Origin: an uncultured Pelagibacteraceae bacterium
Lineage (GTDB): Bacteria > Pseudomonadota > Alphaproteobacteria > Pelagibacterales > Pelagibacteraceae
Reading direction: 5' to 3'
Length of the DNA stretch: 64,000 nucleotides
Assembly (NCBI GenBank): GCA_902579215.1
Contig: CACHGH010000004.1
Location: 1 to 64,000 of the forward strand
Shown piece after piece: positions 27,931 through 37,289 of the stretch (position 1 is the stretch's first letter; each line of letters opens with the position of its first letter). A program made the position numbers and the translations under genes. The notes beneath the pieces are model-generated. The model was given only the letters and a program-made list of their open reading frames with translations, was not told the origin of the DNA and searched no databases.

Positions 27931-27962
27931 AAAAAAAGGGCTAGAAAAATCTAGCCCTTTTT
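27931..27962 (-). terminator. Hairpin between aapJ and aapQ
   Basis: GGGCTAG (27938-27944) and CTAGCCC (27951-27957) form a 7-pair stem with a 6-base loop, flanked by a run of A on the left and TTTTT on the right. On the minus strand this is an intrinsic terminator, with a run of at least seven T, 19 bases past the aapJ stop. The design is nearly the same as that between pstS and pstC. Confidence 0.9.
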
Positions 27963-27981
27963 AAAGTTTATTTGATAATTA

Positions 27982-29022
27982 TTATCTAGCTGGAGATACG
28001 TAAAGAATTCCACCTTTTGTCCATAATTCGTTTGGACCTCTATCAGGTAAAATACCAGTATCACCTAGGTTTCTCTTATAACTTTCGCCGTAATTACCAA
28101 CTTGTTTGATAATTCTTAAGCTCCAGTCATTATCTAAACCTAAAGCTAAACCTAGCTCACCTTCTGCACCAACAAGTCTTTTGATTGCTGGGTTGTTAGA
28201 AGTTTTGCTAGCATCAGCATTTGCAGATGTAACTCCATATTCTTCAGCCTCAATCATAACGTTTAGTGACCATCTTACGATATCTTCCCATACATGGTCT
28301 CCTTGACGTACAACTGGTCCTAATGGCTCTTTAGATATTGTTTCTGGCAATGTGATATGATCATCAGGATTAGACATTTTAGTTCTTTGTGCAGCTAATG
28401 CTGATTTATCAGTTGTGTAAGTATCACATCTTCCAGCATCATATGCAGCAACAACTTCGTCTGCTTTTTCAAACGCAACAGGCTCATATTTAATTCCTCT
28501 TGAATCAAAGAAGTCTCTCATATTAAGCTCTGTAGTTGTTCCTGTGTTCGTACATGCAGAAATACCATCTTTAAACTGATTTACAGACGTAATTCCTGAG
28601 CTTTTTCTAACCATGAAACCTTGACCATCGTAAAAGTTTACTCCTACGAAAGTAAGACTTAAGTCAGCATCTCTTGAAAGAGTCCAAGTTGTGTTTCTAG
28701 ATAACATATCGATCTCACCAGCGTTTAGCGCTGTAAATCTTTCTTTAGCAGTTAATCCAGTGAATTTAACTTTATTAGCATCACCAAGTACTGCAGCCGC
28801 TACTGCTCTACAAACATCAACATCTATACCAGTCCAGTTTCCTGATGCGTCAGGATTTGAAAATCCAGGTACACCTTGAGAAACACCACATCTTAAAAAA
28901 CCTTTCTTAAGAACGTTTTTCATTGTTTTTGACTTTTTAGCAGCCATTGTTTCTGATGCAAAAACAAACATCATTAAAACCATAGCAACTAAAGAAGTTA
29001 GTTGTTTTATGTATTTTGACAT
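27982..29022 (-). CDS. aapJ: General L-amino-acid binding protein AapJ
   Basis: Periplasmic binding protein of 346 residues. The signal peptide runs from about residue 1 to 27 (ending SETMAA-KK). The mature protein has LRCGVSQGVPGFSNPD, the family segments FTGLTAKERFTALNAGEIDMLSRNTTWTL and ISACTNTGTTTELN, and the C-terminal part typical of AapJ (LGDTGILPDRGPNELW). It captures many L-amino acids for AapQMP. It is the first gene of the operon, and two palindromic sites lie 24-60 bases upstream. In SAR11 such receptors are among the most abundant proteins. Confidence 0.95.
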   Translation of the reverse strand: MSKYIKQLTSLVAMVLMMFVFASETMAAKKSKTMKNVLKKGFLRCGVSQGVPGFSNPDASGNWTGIDVDVCRAVAAAVLGDANKVKFTGLTAKERFTALNAGEIDMLSRNTTWTLSRDADLSLTFVGVNFYDGQGFMVRKSSGITSVNQFKDGISACTNTGTTTELNMRDFFDSRGIKYEPVAFEKADEVVAAYDAGRCDTYTTDKSALAAQRTKMSNPDDHITLPETISKEPLGPVVRQGDHVWEDIVRWSLNVMIEAEEYGVTSANADASKTSNNPAIKRLVGAEGELGLALGLDNDWSLRIIKQVGNYGESYKRNLGDTGILPDRGPNELWTKGGILYVSPAR

Positions 29023-29045
29023 TTTTCTTCCTCTTTATTTAGTTT

Positions 29046-29081
29046 ATTTGTTAACAAATAATTCAAAATTAACTTTTGAAT
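29046..29081. promoter_or_regulatory. Two adjacent dyads upstream of aapJ
   Basis: ATTTGTTAACAAAT at 29046-29059 is a perfect 14-base palindrome. One base further, ATTCAAAA-TTAAC-TTTTGAAT at 29061-29081 is an 8-base perfect inverted repeat. Both lie within 60 bases of the aapJ start and look like operator sites for a dimeric regulator. The regulator is unknown. Confidence 0.45.
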
Positions 29082-29157
29082 AAATGAATTTAATCATGAT
29101 CTATTTTCTGCTTCAAGCTAAATAAACCAAAAAAAGTGAGTATTTTTAGAGACTTTT

Positions 29158-29234
29158 TGGCGCGCTCTGAAGGATTCGAACCTTCGACCCTCGGTTTAGA
29201 AAACCGATGCTCTATCCAGCTGAGCTAAGAGCGC
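29158..29234 (-). tRNA. tRNA-Arg (TCT)
   Basis: On the minus strand the acceptor arms are GCGCTCT and AGAGCGC, the D-arm is AGCTCAGCTGGATAGAGC, the anticodon TCT sits in TTTCTAA, and the T-arm is GAAGG-TTCGAAT-CCTTC. There is a G discriminator and an encoded CCA (29158-29160). The anticodon reads AGA/AGG arginine codons, which dominate arginine usage in this AT-rich DNA. Confidence 0.96.
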
Positions 29235-29272
29235 AAAATATTATATAAATATAGTATATTTATATTATTAAT

Positions 29273-30682
29273 TTAATTTTTAAAAAGAAATTTTTTTATA
29301 ATAATTAACAAAGTCAATAGTTCAACCCTGCCGATAATCATAAATATAATCAAATATAATTTATTAATAAATTGCAAATCAACGAAATTGAAATATGACA
29401 ACCCATACATAGATGAATTAACAGTATTCATTAAGGTTAATATTGATAGTTTAAAAGAAGTTTCAAATTCTATTCCTGAAATAGACAATAACATAGTTAA
29501 GATAAAAAGTGATATTATGAATATTAATACTGTTAAAAAATATTTGTTAACTTCACCACTTTTAATATTAATGTCAGAAAAATAGTTTTTATTTGTAAAA
29601 ACATTTTTTGGCCTTGAATGTGATAATAAATCATTAACAGAAAATTTGAATAGGGAGTATAATTTCAAAAATCTGATGCCAGAGCTTGTGGATAAAAAAG
29701 AGCCACCAATTATAACTAAAATCAAAAAAATAAATGATAGATTTTGTGGAGCATTATCCAGAGAAATTCCTATGTTAGATATACTGCTTGTTAATGATAA
29801 AAATATTGAACTAAAATTATAATCTACATTAAATAATAAAAAGAATAAAACAATTATGAATATTAGGTAGAATAAAAGGTATATATCTTCTTGAAAAAAA
29901 TTTATATTTTTATTTTTTATAAATATTAAATTATAAGATAAAAAAATACTGAAAAAAGAAATTAACATTGTTAGTGAAAAAATAATTACTTTTACATTAG
30001 TATTTAGTATACCAACTAAGTTATCAGTTGGTAAAAATCCACCTGATGAAATAAGACTCATTGCTAAATTAAATGATATAAATGATCTTATGTCGATAAA
30101 GTAAAAAATAAGGAATATAATAAATGTTAGAGAAACATAGAGAAATAAAATTTTGAATGATTGTTTTAGTGTCTCTGATGTATCAAATGATAAAAAATTT
30201 GTTACTGATTTTTTTAAGTTATTATCGAAAATATCAATTAACAAAACAATTGAAAATAAAAAATACAAACCCCCTACCCACTGTGATGAAGATCTCCACA
30301 AAATTAAACTTTCATCTATGTACCTAATATTATCAAAAATTGTGAAGCCTGTAGATGTGAAACCAGATATGGCTTCAAAATATGAGTTTACAAAAGATAA
30401 ATTATATATACTAAAATAATACGGTAAAGAAATTATCAAGGGTAATATCAGATAACCAATAATTACTGTCAAAATTTTACTATAAATAGTTATTTTAAAA
30501 ACATCTTTTTTTTTTATTAAAAATGTTAGTCCAAAAATTAAACTAATTATTAGCGTATAAATGTAACTATTTAAATTAAGAAAAATATTAAAGTAATAAG
30601 AATATAAAATATTAAAAAAAGATAAAATTGAAATAATTAAAAAAAAAATTCCGATATAAGTTAAGCTAAATCTGCTCATCAA
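29273..30682 (-). CDS. trkH: Potassium uptake protein TrkH
   Basis: A 469-residue potassium-translocating membrane subunit of the Trk system, with ten or more hydrophobic segments. Pore-loop segments are recognisable as SGFTSTGFTIFDN (first filter), SSGGFLPTDN and SSTSSGIRFLKLYSLFK, with the second-half glycines expected for the filter repeats. It starts two bases after the trkA stop, so both Trk subunits are coupled. It is preceded on the strand by ntrY-ntrX-trkA, an order common in alphaproteobacteria. The protein is rich in Phe, Ile and Asn codons, as is usual for this genome. Confidence 0.9.
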   Translation of the reverse strand: MMSRFSLTYIGIFFLIISILSFFNILYSYYFNIFLNLNSYIYTLIISLIFGLTFLIKKKDVFKITIYSKILTVIIGYLILPLIISLPYYFSIYNLSFVNSYFEAISGFTSTGFTIFDNIRYIDESLILWRSSSQWVGGLYFLFSIVLLIDIFDNNLKKSVTNFLSFDTSETLKQSFKILFLYVSLTFIIFLIFYFIDIRSFISFNLAMSLISSGGFLPTDNLVGILNTNVKVIIFSLTMLISFFSIFLSYNLIFIKNKNINFFQEDIYLLFYLIFIIVLFFLLFNVDYNFSSIFLSLTSSISNIGISLDNAPQNLSFIFLILVIIGGSFLSTSSGIRFLKLYSLFKFSVNDLLSHSRPKNVFTNKNYFSDINIKSGEVNKYFLTVLIFIISLFILTMLLSISGIEFETSFKLSILTLMNTVNSSMYGLSYFNFVDLQFINKLYLIIFMIIGRVELLTLLIIIKKFLFKN

Positions 30683-30684
30683 AT

Positions 30685-32058
30685 TTACATTGAGCTTATT
30701 CTAAACATATTTTCCACAAGTGATATTTGATCTTTTTTGGAAACAAAAACAACTACATCATTTTTTTCAAAAACAAAATTTGATCTAGGTATAATTATGT
30801 CTTTATCTCTTAAAATTGCACCAATTTTAATTTCTTCTGGTAAATTAGAATTTTTAAGTTCTTTGTTGATCAGTTCTGAAGTTTCAATTATTTCAGCTTC
30901 AATAACTTCGTATTCACCATCTAAGATACTATAAGCAGTTTCTATTGTTCCTTTATGAACATGTTTCAATATACTAGAAACTGTATTCATTCTTGGATCT
31001 ATTAAATCATCTATTTTTAAAGATGATTGAAGCAAGGAATAATTTGGTTTGTTAATTAATGCCATAGTTCTTTTGTCTTTTGAAAATTTTTCAACCAAGA
31101 CACTAACCATTAGATTGTCTTCATCATCATTTGTTAAAGCTAAAACTGTTTCAATCTCTTCTAAATTTGCTTCGGTTAAAACATCTTCATCTAATCCATT
31201 TCCATTTATAATTATTGAATTATTAAGTTGACTTGCAATAAATTCTGCTCTTTCTTTATTTTTTTCTATTATTTTAATTCTTACAGAATCCAAAGAATTT
31301 TCTATATTTTTTGCTAAATTAAAACCTATGTTTCCTCCACCAATTATTAAAATTTTGTTTGCGATTTTTTCATTATGTCCAAAAGCTGAAAGTGTTAATT
31401 CCATTTGTAAAGAATTTATAATCACATATGCTTTATCATTTTCTTTTAAAACATCATTTTTTTTTAAATAAATAAATTTTTCATTTCGGATTACACCTAG
31501 AATGTTTGCTTCTAGTTTTGGGTATTTTTTTGTTAAATCATTTAGTTTAATGTTTATTAATGGACATGATTTATTTACTGATATTTCTAATAGCCTTATT
31601 TTATTATCGGCAAAAGGAACATTGTCCATAGCACCTGGTGCTTCTAGTTTCCTTTGAACGGATTTAGCGATTTCAAGTTCTGGAGAAATAATCACGTCAA
31701 TAGGTAAATTTTCTTTACTATAAACCTTTGAAAATTTCGGGTTAAGATAATCTTGAGATCTAATTCTTGCAATTTTTTTTTGAATTTTAAAAATGGAGTA
31801 AGCAATTTGGCATATTAGCATATTAATTTCATCATTACGTGTTACTGCTATTATCATATCGGCATCTTTGGCGTTTGCCTGCTCTAATACCGACGGATAA
31901 GTAGCTTTTCCAACTATTGCTTTTACATCGAGACTATCATTTATTTTTTGAATATCCTCACTAGATTGATCTATAACAGTTATAGAGTGATTTTGTTCGC
32001 TCAATAATTTAGCTATTGTAAACCCTACTCTTCCAGCTCCACAAATTATAATATTCAT
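30685..32058 (-). CDS. trkA: Trk potassium system regulatory protein TrkA
   Basis: A 457-residue cytoplasmic protein with two RCK units. Each has a Rossmann nucleotide site: MNIIICGAGRVGFTIAKLL at the N terminus and ILIIGGGNIGFNLAKNI at about residues 233-249. Each is followed by a ligand-binding RCK_C part. It binds NAD(H) or ATP and gates TrkH. It is separated by two bases from trkH and three bases from ntrX. Full length. Confidence 0.94.
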   Translation of the reverse strand: MNIIICGAGRVGFTIAKLLSEQNHSITVIDQSSEDIQKINDSLDVKAIVGKATYPSVLEQANAKDADMIIAVTRNDEINMLICQIAYSIFKIQKKIARIRSQDYLNPKFSKVYSKENLPIDVIISPELEIAKSVQRKLEAPGAMDNVPFADNKIRLLEISVNKSCPLINIKLNDLTKKYPKLEANILGVIRNEKFIYLKKNDVLKENDKAYVIINSLQMELTLSAFGHNEKIANKILIIGGGNIGFNLAKNIENSLDSVRIKIIEKNKERAEFIASQLNNSIIINGNGLDEDVLTEANLEEIETVLALTNDDEDNLMVSVLVEKFSKDKRTMALINKPNYSLLQSSLKIDDLIDPRMNTVSSILKHVHKGTIETAYSILDGEYEVIEAEIIETSELINKELKNSNLPEEIKIGAILRDKDIIIPRSNFVFEKNDVVVFVSKKDQISLVENMFRISSM

Positions 32059-32061
32059 ATT

Positions 32062-33417
32062 TTAATTTAAATCTTTAACACCAAGGCCTTTTAATTTTCT
32101 ATGTAAAGCAGATCTTTCCATGCCCACAAACTTGGCAGTTTTTGATATATTTCCACCAAATTTTTTCAACTGTGTTGTTAAATACTCTTTTTCAAAATTT
32201 TCTCTAGCTTCTTTTAGTGGTACCGATAAAGTATTTTCAACTTTAAAATTAGTATCATCATAAGTTTTTAAAGACTCTTTAATTATATTGGAAATTTTCT
32301 CACTATTTCCAGGAGAAAGAATTCCTATTCTCTCTATTAAATTCCTTAACTCTCTAACATTACCAGGCCACTGATAATTAATTAAATACTGATTGTTTGT
32401 ATCAATAAAAAATTCCTTTAAATTATAAATATCAGATATCTTTTTAGAAAAATATTCGATTAATAAAGGAATATCCTCAACTCGATTTGCTAGAGGTTCT
32501 ATATCAATTTGAAAAACATTTAGCCTATGAAACAAATCTTCTCTAAAATTACCTGCTTTAATTTCATTTTTGATGTCTTTACTTGTTGAACAAATTATTC
32601 TTACATCAACATTTATATCATGATCACCATTAATTCTTTTAAACTTTTGGTCTATTAAAACTCTTAATATTTTTGATTGTGTTTCTAAAGGTATTTCAGA
32701 AACTTCATCTATTAAAAGTGTACCACCTGAAGCTTTTTCTAACGAACCATATGAAATAGAACCATTGTCCTTTTCTTCACCGAATAATTCTTGTTCGTAT
32801 TTTTTTACATCAAGTAACGCACCATTTAAAATAACAAAAGGTCCCTTTTTTCTTTTTGAGAGTTTATGTATTTTACGAGATATTAATTCTTTTCCCGAAC
32901 CAGTCGGTCCATTGATGAATATTCTGCTTTCTGAGGATGAACATTTAGAAATTTGATCTTTAATTTTTTCTATATTTGAACTTTTTCCTACTAAATCAAA
33001 AGAGTGAAAAAGTTTATTTTCAAGTTCTTTATTTTTATTTTTTAAATTAATATTTTCAACTGCTCTGTTTATAAAATTTAATAATCTTTCTTGATCAAAA
33101 GGTTTTTGTATAAATTCAAATGCTCCTGATTTTAATGATTTTATCGCCATTTCTATATTTGCATGACCAGAAATCATTATAACAGGAATGTCTTTATTTT
33201 TAGTTTTAATATGATTAAGTAATTCAATACCATCATTATCACCTTTGTCTAATTTTACATCTATAATTGCAACGTCTGGTAAATTTTTATCAATTTCTTT
33301 AAGTGCTTGGTTATAGTTTGCAGCTACTCTAGTTTTGTAACCAGCATCTTTAATTAAATCGTTCAGGATATTTCTTATATCCACGTTATCATCTATAATT
33401 AATATTTCACTGGACAT
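32062..33417 (-). CDS. ntrX: Response regulator NtrX
   Basis: A 451-residue NtrC-family regulator. The receiver domain has the phospho-accepting Asp in VAIIDVKLDKGDNDG and Lys in FIQKPFDQE. The AAA+ domain has Walker A GPTGSGKE, and a FIS-type helix-turn-helix (NISKTAKFVGMERSALHRKL) ends the protein. Where sigma-54 activators have the GAFTGA loop, this protein has EEKDNGSISYGSLEKA, so it is unlikely to use sigma-54, as in other alphaproteobacterial NtrX. It overlaps ntrY by 11 bases. The pair has been linked to nitrogen, redox and envelope control in relatives. Confidence 0.92.
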   Translation of the reverse strand: MSSEILIIDDNVDIRNILNDLIKDAGYKTRVAANYNQALKEIDKNLPDVAIIDVKLDKGDNDGIELLNHIKTKNKDIPVIMISGHANIEMAIKSLKSGAFEFIQKPFDQERLLNFINRAVENINLKNKNKELENKLFHSFDLVGKSSNIEKIKDQISKCSSSESRIFINGPTGSGKELISRKIHKLSKRKKGPFVILNGALLDVKKYEQELFGEEKDNGSISYGSLEKASGGTLLIDEVSEIPLETQSKILRVLIDQKFKRINGDHDINVDVRIICSTSKDIKNEIKAGNFREDLFHRLNVFQIDIEPLANRVEDIPLLIEYFSKKISDIYNLKEFFIDTNNQYLINYQWPGNVRELRNLIERIGILSPGNSEKISNIIKESLKTYDDTNFKVENTLSVPLKEARENFEKEYLTTQLKKFGGNISKTAKFVGMERSALHRKLKGLGVKDLN

Positions 33418-35191
33418 TATTTGGGAAATTTAAAATTACTTTAGCTCCTTGGTCATGGGTGATAAATTTAATAGTACCATTGTGATCATTTATAATTTTA
33501 TTAACTATCGATAAACCTAATCCGCTTCCGTATGATTTTGTAGTAAAATAAGGTTTAAAAATATTTTTTATATTTTTTTCAGAAAATCCTGTTCCATTAT
33601 CGGTTATTATAATTTCTATATAATCACTTTTAGACTGTATTTCTATATCAATTTTTTTAGCTAAATCAGGGGTTTTTATAAATTTTTCTTGAATACTTTC
33701 AATTGAATTTTTAATTAAATTAAAAAATACTCTACTTAATTGTTCGTTGTCACAGTTTAAATATATCGATTCTTTATTTGATTTAAATAATATTGAAATT
33801 GTTGCATCTATTTCTTTAAGTAATTTTATGTTTTGAGTCAAAATAATACTAATATTATTTTTTTTAAATATAGGTTTTGGCATTCGAGCAAAATCTGAAA
33901 ATTCGTTGACGAGACTTTCTATTTGATTTATTTGTTTTAAAATAATTTTTAAATTTTCATTAAAATTTTCTTTTTCAGCATCGTTTAATAAGTTGTTGTA
34001 CTTATTTTTAAGTCTATCAATAGTTAACTGAATGGGGGTTAAGGGGTTTTTAATTTCATGCGCTAATTTTCTTGCAATTCCTTCCCAAGCCTCATGACGT
34101 TCATTTATTAGTAATTTATCTTGCTGCGATTTAAGTCTTTCAGTCATTAAATTAAAATTTTTATTTAACAACTCCAATTCTTTATCAGTTTTTACTTCAG
34201 GGACTTTTATATCTAGATTTCCACCACCTATACTTTTTGATGCTGAAATTAAATTATTTATAGATCTAAAGAATCTTGATGAAAATCTGATCGCTATAGT
34301 TACTGATAAAAATAAAAGTAAAGAAACTACTATTAAATAAATTATGATAAAAGAAATCTTAATACCTGTTCTTTTATTTTCAACTGTATAGTAAAAGCTT
34401 AATGCTTCTTGTGACTCTGTTAAATACTGAGAAATATCTTCTTCTAAAAATTTCACCACGTATAAAAAAGAATTATCAAACGAATTTAACTTAATAATTG
34501 CAGCAGATTTATTCTCAAATGCATTAATTATTTTCAAAGGCCTATCATCAGTAAGAACTAATTTTAAAGCTCTGTCAGCCGGTGGAACATATTCGTTATT
34601 GTCCTCTAATGTTGTGAAAATTAGTTCTCTGTCATTGTTTATGACATGAATTTCATCTACGTCTCTAATTATTTTTTGTGTTGTAAGAAATTTTTTAAAG
34701 TTTTTAGGATTGTTGTTTAAAAAGTTTACACTTTTGTTAATATCAAATGATATCAAAACAATATCAGATTCAATTTTATTTCTTACTTCTTCAACATAAT
34801 TTTTTGCAAGTTCATAAGAATTGTTTACAGCAGTTGTGATTTTTTTATCAAAGTATTTTTCTAATGCAAAAGAAAATAAAAATAATGAAAAAGCGGATAT
34901 TAATATTGATGGTATTAACGTAAATAGAGAAAAAAAGGTGATATATTTAGAGTTGGATTTTGACCCATCTACATCGATATCATTTCTAATAGATTTTTTA
35001 ATTTCAATAAAAATTAAGAAAAAGAAAAATAAAAGTAAAATAATGTTTACAATTAGTAGATTTTGAAGATTTTCGTCATTTAACTGAATTATACTTTTGT
35101 CTATGAAAGTTAAAAATGTTAAAAAACCGACAAATAGTGTTACAAAGAAAATTATAATTATAAATATATTTTTTTTGATTAATTCAAGCAT
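33407..35191 (-). CDS. ntrY: Sensor histidine kinase NtrY
   Basis: A 594-residue membrane sensor kinase. There are three N-terminal hydrophobic segments (about residues 8-30, 43-61, 85-108), a periplasmic sensing region to about 285, then another transmembrane helix and a HAMP domain. The H-box is RKLAHEIKNPLTPIQLTIDRLKN, and the ATPase boxes are NLIKNSIES, TDNGTGFSEK and GSGLGLSIVNKI. It phosphorylates NtrX, encoded directly downstream. The PAS domain common in longer NtrY proteins is not evident, so it is a shortened form. It is divergent from ispDF with 34 bases between starts. Confidence 0.92.
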   Translation of the reverse strand: MLELIKKNIFIIIIFFVTLFVGFLTFLTFIDKSIIQLNDENLQNLLIVNIILLLFFFFLIFIEIKKSIRNDIDVDGSKSNSKYITFFSLFTLIPSILISAFSLFLFSFALEKYFDKKITTAVNNSYELAKNYVEEVRNKIESDIVLISFDINKSVNFLNNNPKNFKKFLTTQKIIRDVDEIHVINNDRELIFTTLEDNNEYVPPADRALKLVLTDDRPLKIINAFENKSAAIIKLNSFDNSFLYVVKFLEEDISQYLTESQEALSFYYTVENKRTGIKISFIIIYLIVVSLLLFLSVTIAIRFSSRFFRSINNLISASKSIGGGNLDIKVPEVKTDKELELLNKNFNLMTERLKSQQDKLLINERHEAWEGIARKLAHEIKNPLTPIQLTIDRLKNKYNNLLNDAEKENFNENLKIILKQINQIESLVNEFSDFARMPKPIFKKNNISIILTQNIKLLKEIDATISILFKSNKESIYLNCDNEQLSRVFFNLIKNSIESIQEKFIKTPDLAKKIDIEIQSKSDYIEIIITDNGTGFSEKNIKNIFKPYFTTKSYGSGLGLSIVNKIINDHNGTIKFITHDQGAKVILNFPNNVQ

Positions 35192-35225
35192 TATGTAATA
35201 AATTCAAAATCTATAATAAGTTGAT

Positions 35226-36332
35226 ATGAATAATTGTTTTATATTACTAGCTGCAGGACAAAGCAAAAGGTTTAAATCCAATAAGCCTAAACAATTCATA
35301 TCGTACAAAAACAAACCTTTATATGAGCATTCTATAGATAAAATTTTAAAATCAAGTCTTTTTAAGCATATTATACTCGTTGTAAATAATAAAAAAAATA
35401 TATTAAAAAAGTATCCTAAATCAGTCAAAATAATTAAAGGTGGTAAAGAAAGAAGTGACTCATCATTTCTAGCTTTAAAATATATAAAAAAACACAATGT
35501 AAGAAATGTTCTGATTCATGATGCGGCGAGACCAAATTTTTCAATAAATCTAGTCAAAAAATTATTAAAAGAATTAAAAAAAAATAAAGCAGTAGTTCCT
35601 TATATTAATTCAAGAGACTCGATTAAATACAGTTATAAAAATAGTATATATAATCTTTTTCGAAAAAATTCTCTTTTAACTCAAACTCCACAAGCATTTA
35701 GATTTAGGGATTTATATTTACTGGCGAAAAATAATAAAAAAATAATTCAAGACGAATCATCATTATTTATAGATAGAAATATAAAGTTAAAGTTTATAAA
35801 AGGTGAAAATAGAAATTCTAAAATAACTTATTCTGAAGATATTAAAAAATTTAATATAAGATATGGAATAGGTTTTGATGTTCACAGATTAGTACCTAAA
35901 AGAAAACTTTATTTAGGAGGTATAAAGATTAAATCTCATTTAGGAACTCTGGGACATTCTGATGGAGACCCTGTCCTTCATGCCATCACAGACTCAATTC
36001 TTGGTGCTTGTAAAATGGGAGATATTGGTCAAAAGTTTTCTGATAAAAATAAAAAATTTAAAAATATAAGATCTACTATACTTTTACAAAATATAATAAA
36101 TGAAGTTAAAAAAAAGGAATATTTTATAAATAATCTTGATATAAATATAATTACTCAAACACCAAAAATTTCCAAATATAGAAATAAAATCATAAAATGT
36201 ATTTCTGATATTTGTGATATATCCGCAAATCAAATAAATCTAAAAGGAAAGACTACTGAAAAATTAGGTTTGATTGGAAAAGAAAAAGCTATAGCATGTG
36301 AGGTAATAACTTCAGTAATAAAATATGATTAG
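35226..36332 (+). CDS. ispDF: Bifunctional IspD/IspF isoprenoid enzyme
   Basis: A 368-residue fusion of 2-C-methyl-D-erythritol 4-phosphate cytidylyltransferase (IspD, about residues 1-210) and 2-C-methyl-D-erythritol 2,4-cyclodiphosphate synthase (IspF, about 212-368), two steps of the MEP pathway. IspD signatures are ILLAAGQSKRF, KPKQF, GGKERSDSS and IHDAARPNF. IspF signatures are GIGFDVHRLV, HSDGDPVLHAITDSILGA and GKTTEKLG. The fused form is typical of many alphaproteobacteria. The gene overlaps pgpA by 8 bases. dxr, an earlier pathway step, is also in this window. Confidence 0.95.
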   Translation: MNNCFILLAAGQSKRFKSNKPKQFISYKNKPLYEHSIDKILKSSLFKHIILVVNNKKNILKKYPKSVKIIKGGKERSDSSFLALKYIKKHNVRNVLIHDAARPNFSINLVKKLLKELKKNKAVVPYINSRDSIKYSYKNSIYNLFRKNSLLTQTPQAFRFRDLYLLAKNNKKIIQDESSLFIDRNIKLKFIKGENRNSKITYSEDIKKFNIRYGIGFDVHRLVPKRKLYLGGIKIKSHLGTLGHSDGDPVLHAITDSILGACKMGDIGQKFSDKNKKFKNIRSTILLQNIINEVKKKEYFINNLDINIITQTPKISKYRNKIIKCISDICDISANQINLKGKTTEKLGLIGKEKAIACEVITSVIKYD

Positions 36333-36819
36333 TCAAATTAATTTTTTATTTGTTACTTTATTTGGTATAGGAAAGATTGGAAAAATACCAGGTAGTATAG
36401 CATCGTTAGTTACAACATTATTTTTATTTTTTATATTCCATGTTTTAAAAATTTCTCCAAATATTGTTTTAATTTTTATAATTATAATTTTTTTTTTTTC
36501 TCTTTATTCTGTTAATATTTTTATAAAAGATATGGATAATAAAGATCCTAAAGAAGTAGTAATTGATGAATTTATAGGTCAATCAATTCCTATTTGTCTT
36601 TATGAAATTGCACACGAAGGATTGAATGAACCTAAGCAGGTATTAACTTTTTATTTTATTATGTTCATTTTGTTTAGAATTTTTGATATCACTAAACCCT
36701 ACCCTGTTAGCTACTATGATAAAAACTTTAAAAATAGTTTTGGTGTTGTCATGGATGATGTCTGTGCTGGTTTATATGTTGTGGCTGTACTTGTTTTATA
36801 TATGGTAATCACCTCATGA
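36325..36819 (+). CDS. pgpA: Phosphatidylglycerophosphatase A
   Basis: A 164-residue integral membrane phosphatase that makes phosphatidylglycerol from its phosphate. Family motifs are GIGKIGKIPGSIASLV near the N terminus, the acidic VVIDEFIGQSIPI in the middle and FRIFDITKPYPVSYYD. It overlaps ispDF by 8 bases and pncC by 4 (ATGA). It links to the phospholipid theme in this genome, but it is a housekeeping gene and no Pho element was seen before it. Confidence 0.9.
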   Translation: MISQINFLFVTLFGIGKIGKIPGSIASLVTTLFLFFIFHVLKISPNIVLIFIIIIFFFSLYSVNIFIKDMDNKDPKEVVIDEFIGQSIPICLYEIAHEGLNEPKQVLTFYFIMFILFRIFDITKPYPVSYYDKNFKNSFGVVMDDVCAGLYVVAVLVLYMVITS

Positions 36820-37289
36820 AAAAACTTGCTCAAAAGGTTGTTAAAATATTAAAAAAAAAAAAAATTAAAATATCTTTTGCAGAATCTTGTACTGGAGGTT
36901 TGCTTTCGAGTTCTATTACATCAATAAGCGGCTCATCTAAAGTATTTACTATGGGATTAGTTACTTACTCAAATCAATCTAAAGTAAACATTCTTAAAAT
37001 TCCTAAAAAAAAAATAATGAAACATGGTGCTGTAAGTTATGAAACTTGTTTATATATGGTAAAAAATTTGAATAAAATTAGCAAAACCAATATTTCTGTA
37101 TCAATAACTGGTATTGCTGGACCCAAAGGTGGGACTAAAAAAAAACCTGTCGGTCTAGTTTTCATCGGTATAAAAAAAGGAAACAAAGTTTTAGTTATAA
37201 AAAACTACTTTAAGAATAATAAAAGAGACTTAATTCAAAAAGCTGTAGTAAATAAGGCTTTAAATTTAATTTTAAGTTTTATTAAATAG
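36816..37289 (+). CDS. pncC: Nicotinamide-nucleotide amidohydrolase (CinA C-terminal type)
   Basis: A 157-residue stand-alone CinA C-terminal domain, which deamidates nicotinamide mononucleotide for NAD recycling. Signatures are SFAESCTGGLLSSSITSISGSS (two overlapping blocks), VTYSNQSKVNILKI and ISVSITGIAGPKGGTKKKPVGLV. The N-terminal molybdopterin-binding-like domain of full CinA is absent, as is common in proteobacteria. It ends convergently with the ratA gene, overlapping it by 18 bases. Confidence 0.88.
   Translation: MKKLAQKVVKILKKKKIKISFAESCTGGLLSSSITSISGSSKVFTMGLVTYSNQSKVNILKIPKKKIMKHGAVSYETCLYMVKNLNKISKTNISVSITGIAGPKGGTKKKPVGLVFIGIKKGNKVLVIKNYFKNNKRDLIQKAVVNKALNLILSFIK

Noticed and set aside
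35204-35497. Minus-strand open frame over the start of ispDF
   Set aside because: Antisense to the conserved IspD N terminus; cysteine- and leucine-rich shadow sequence.
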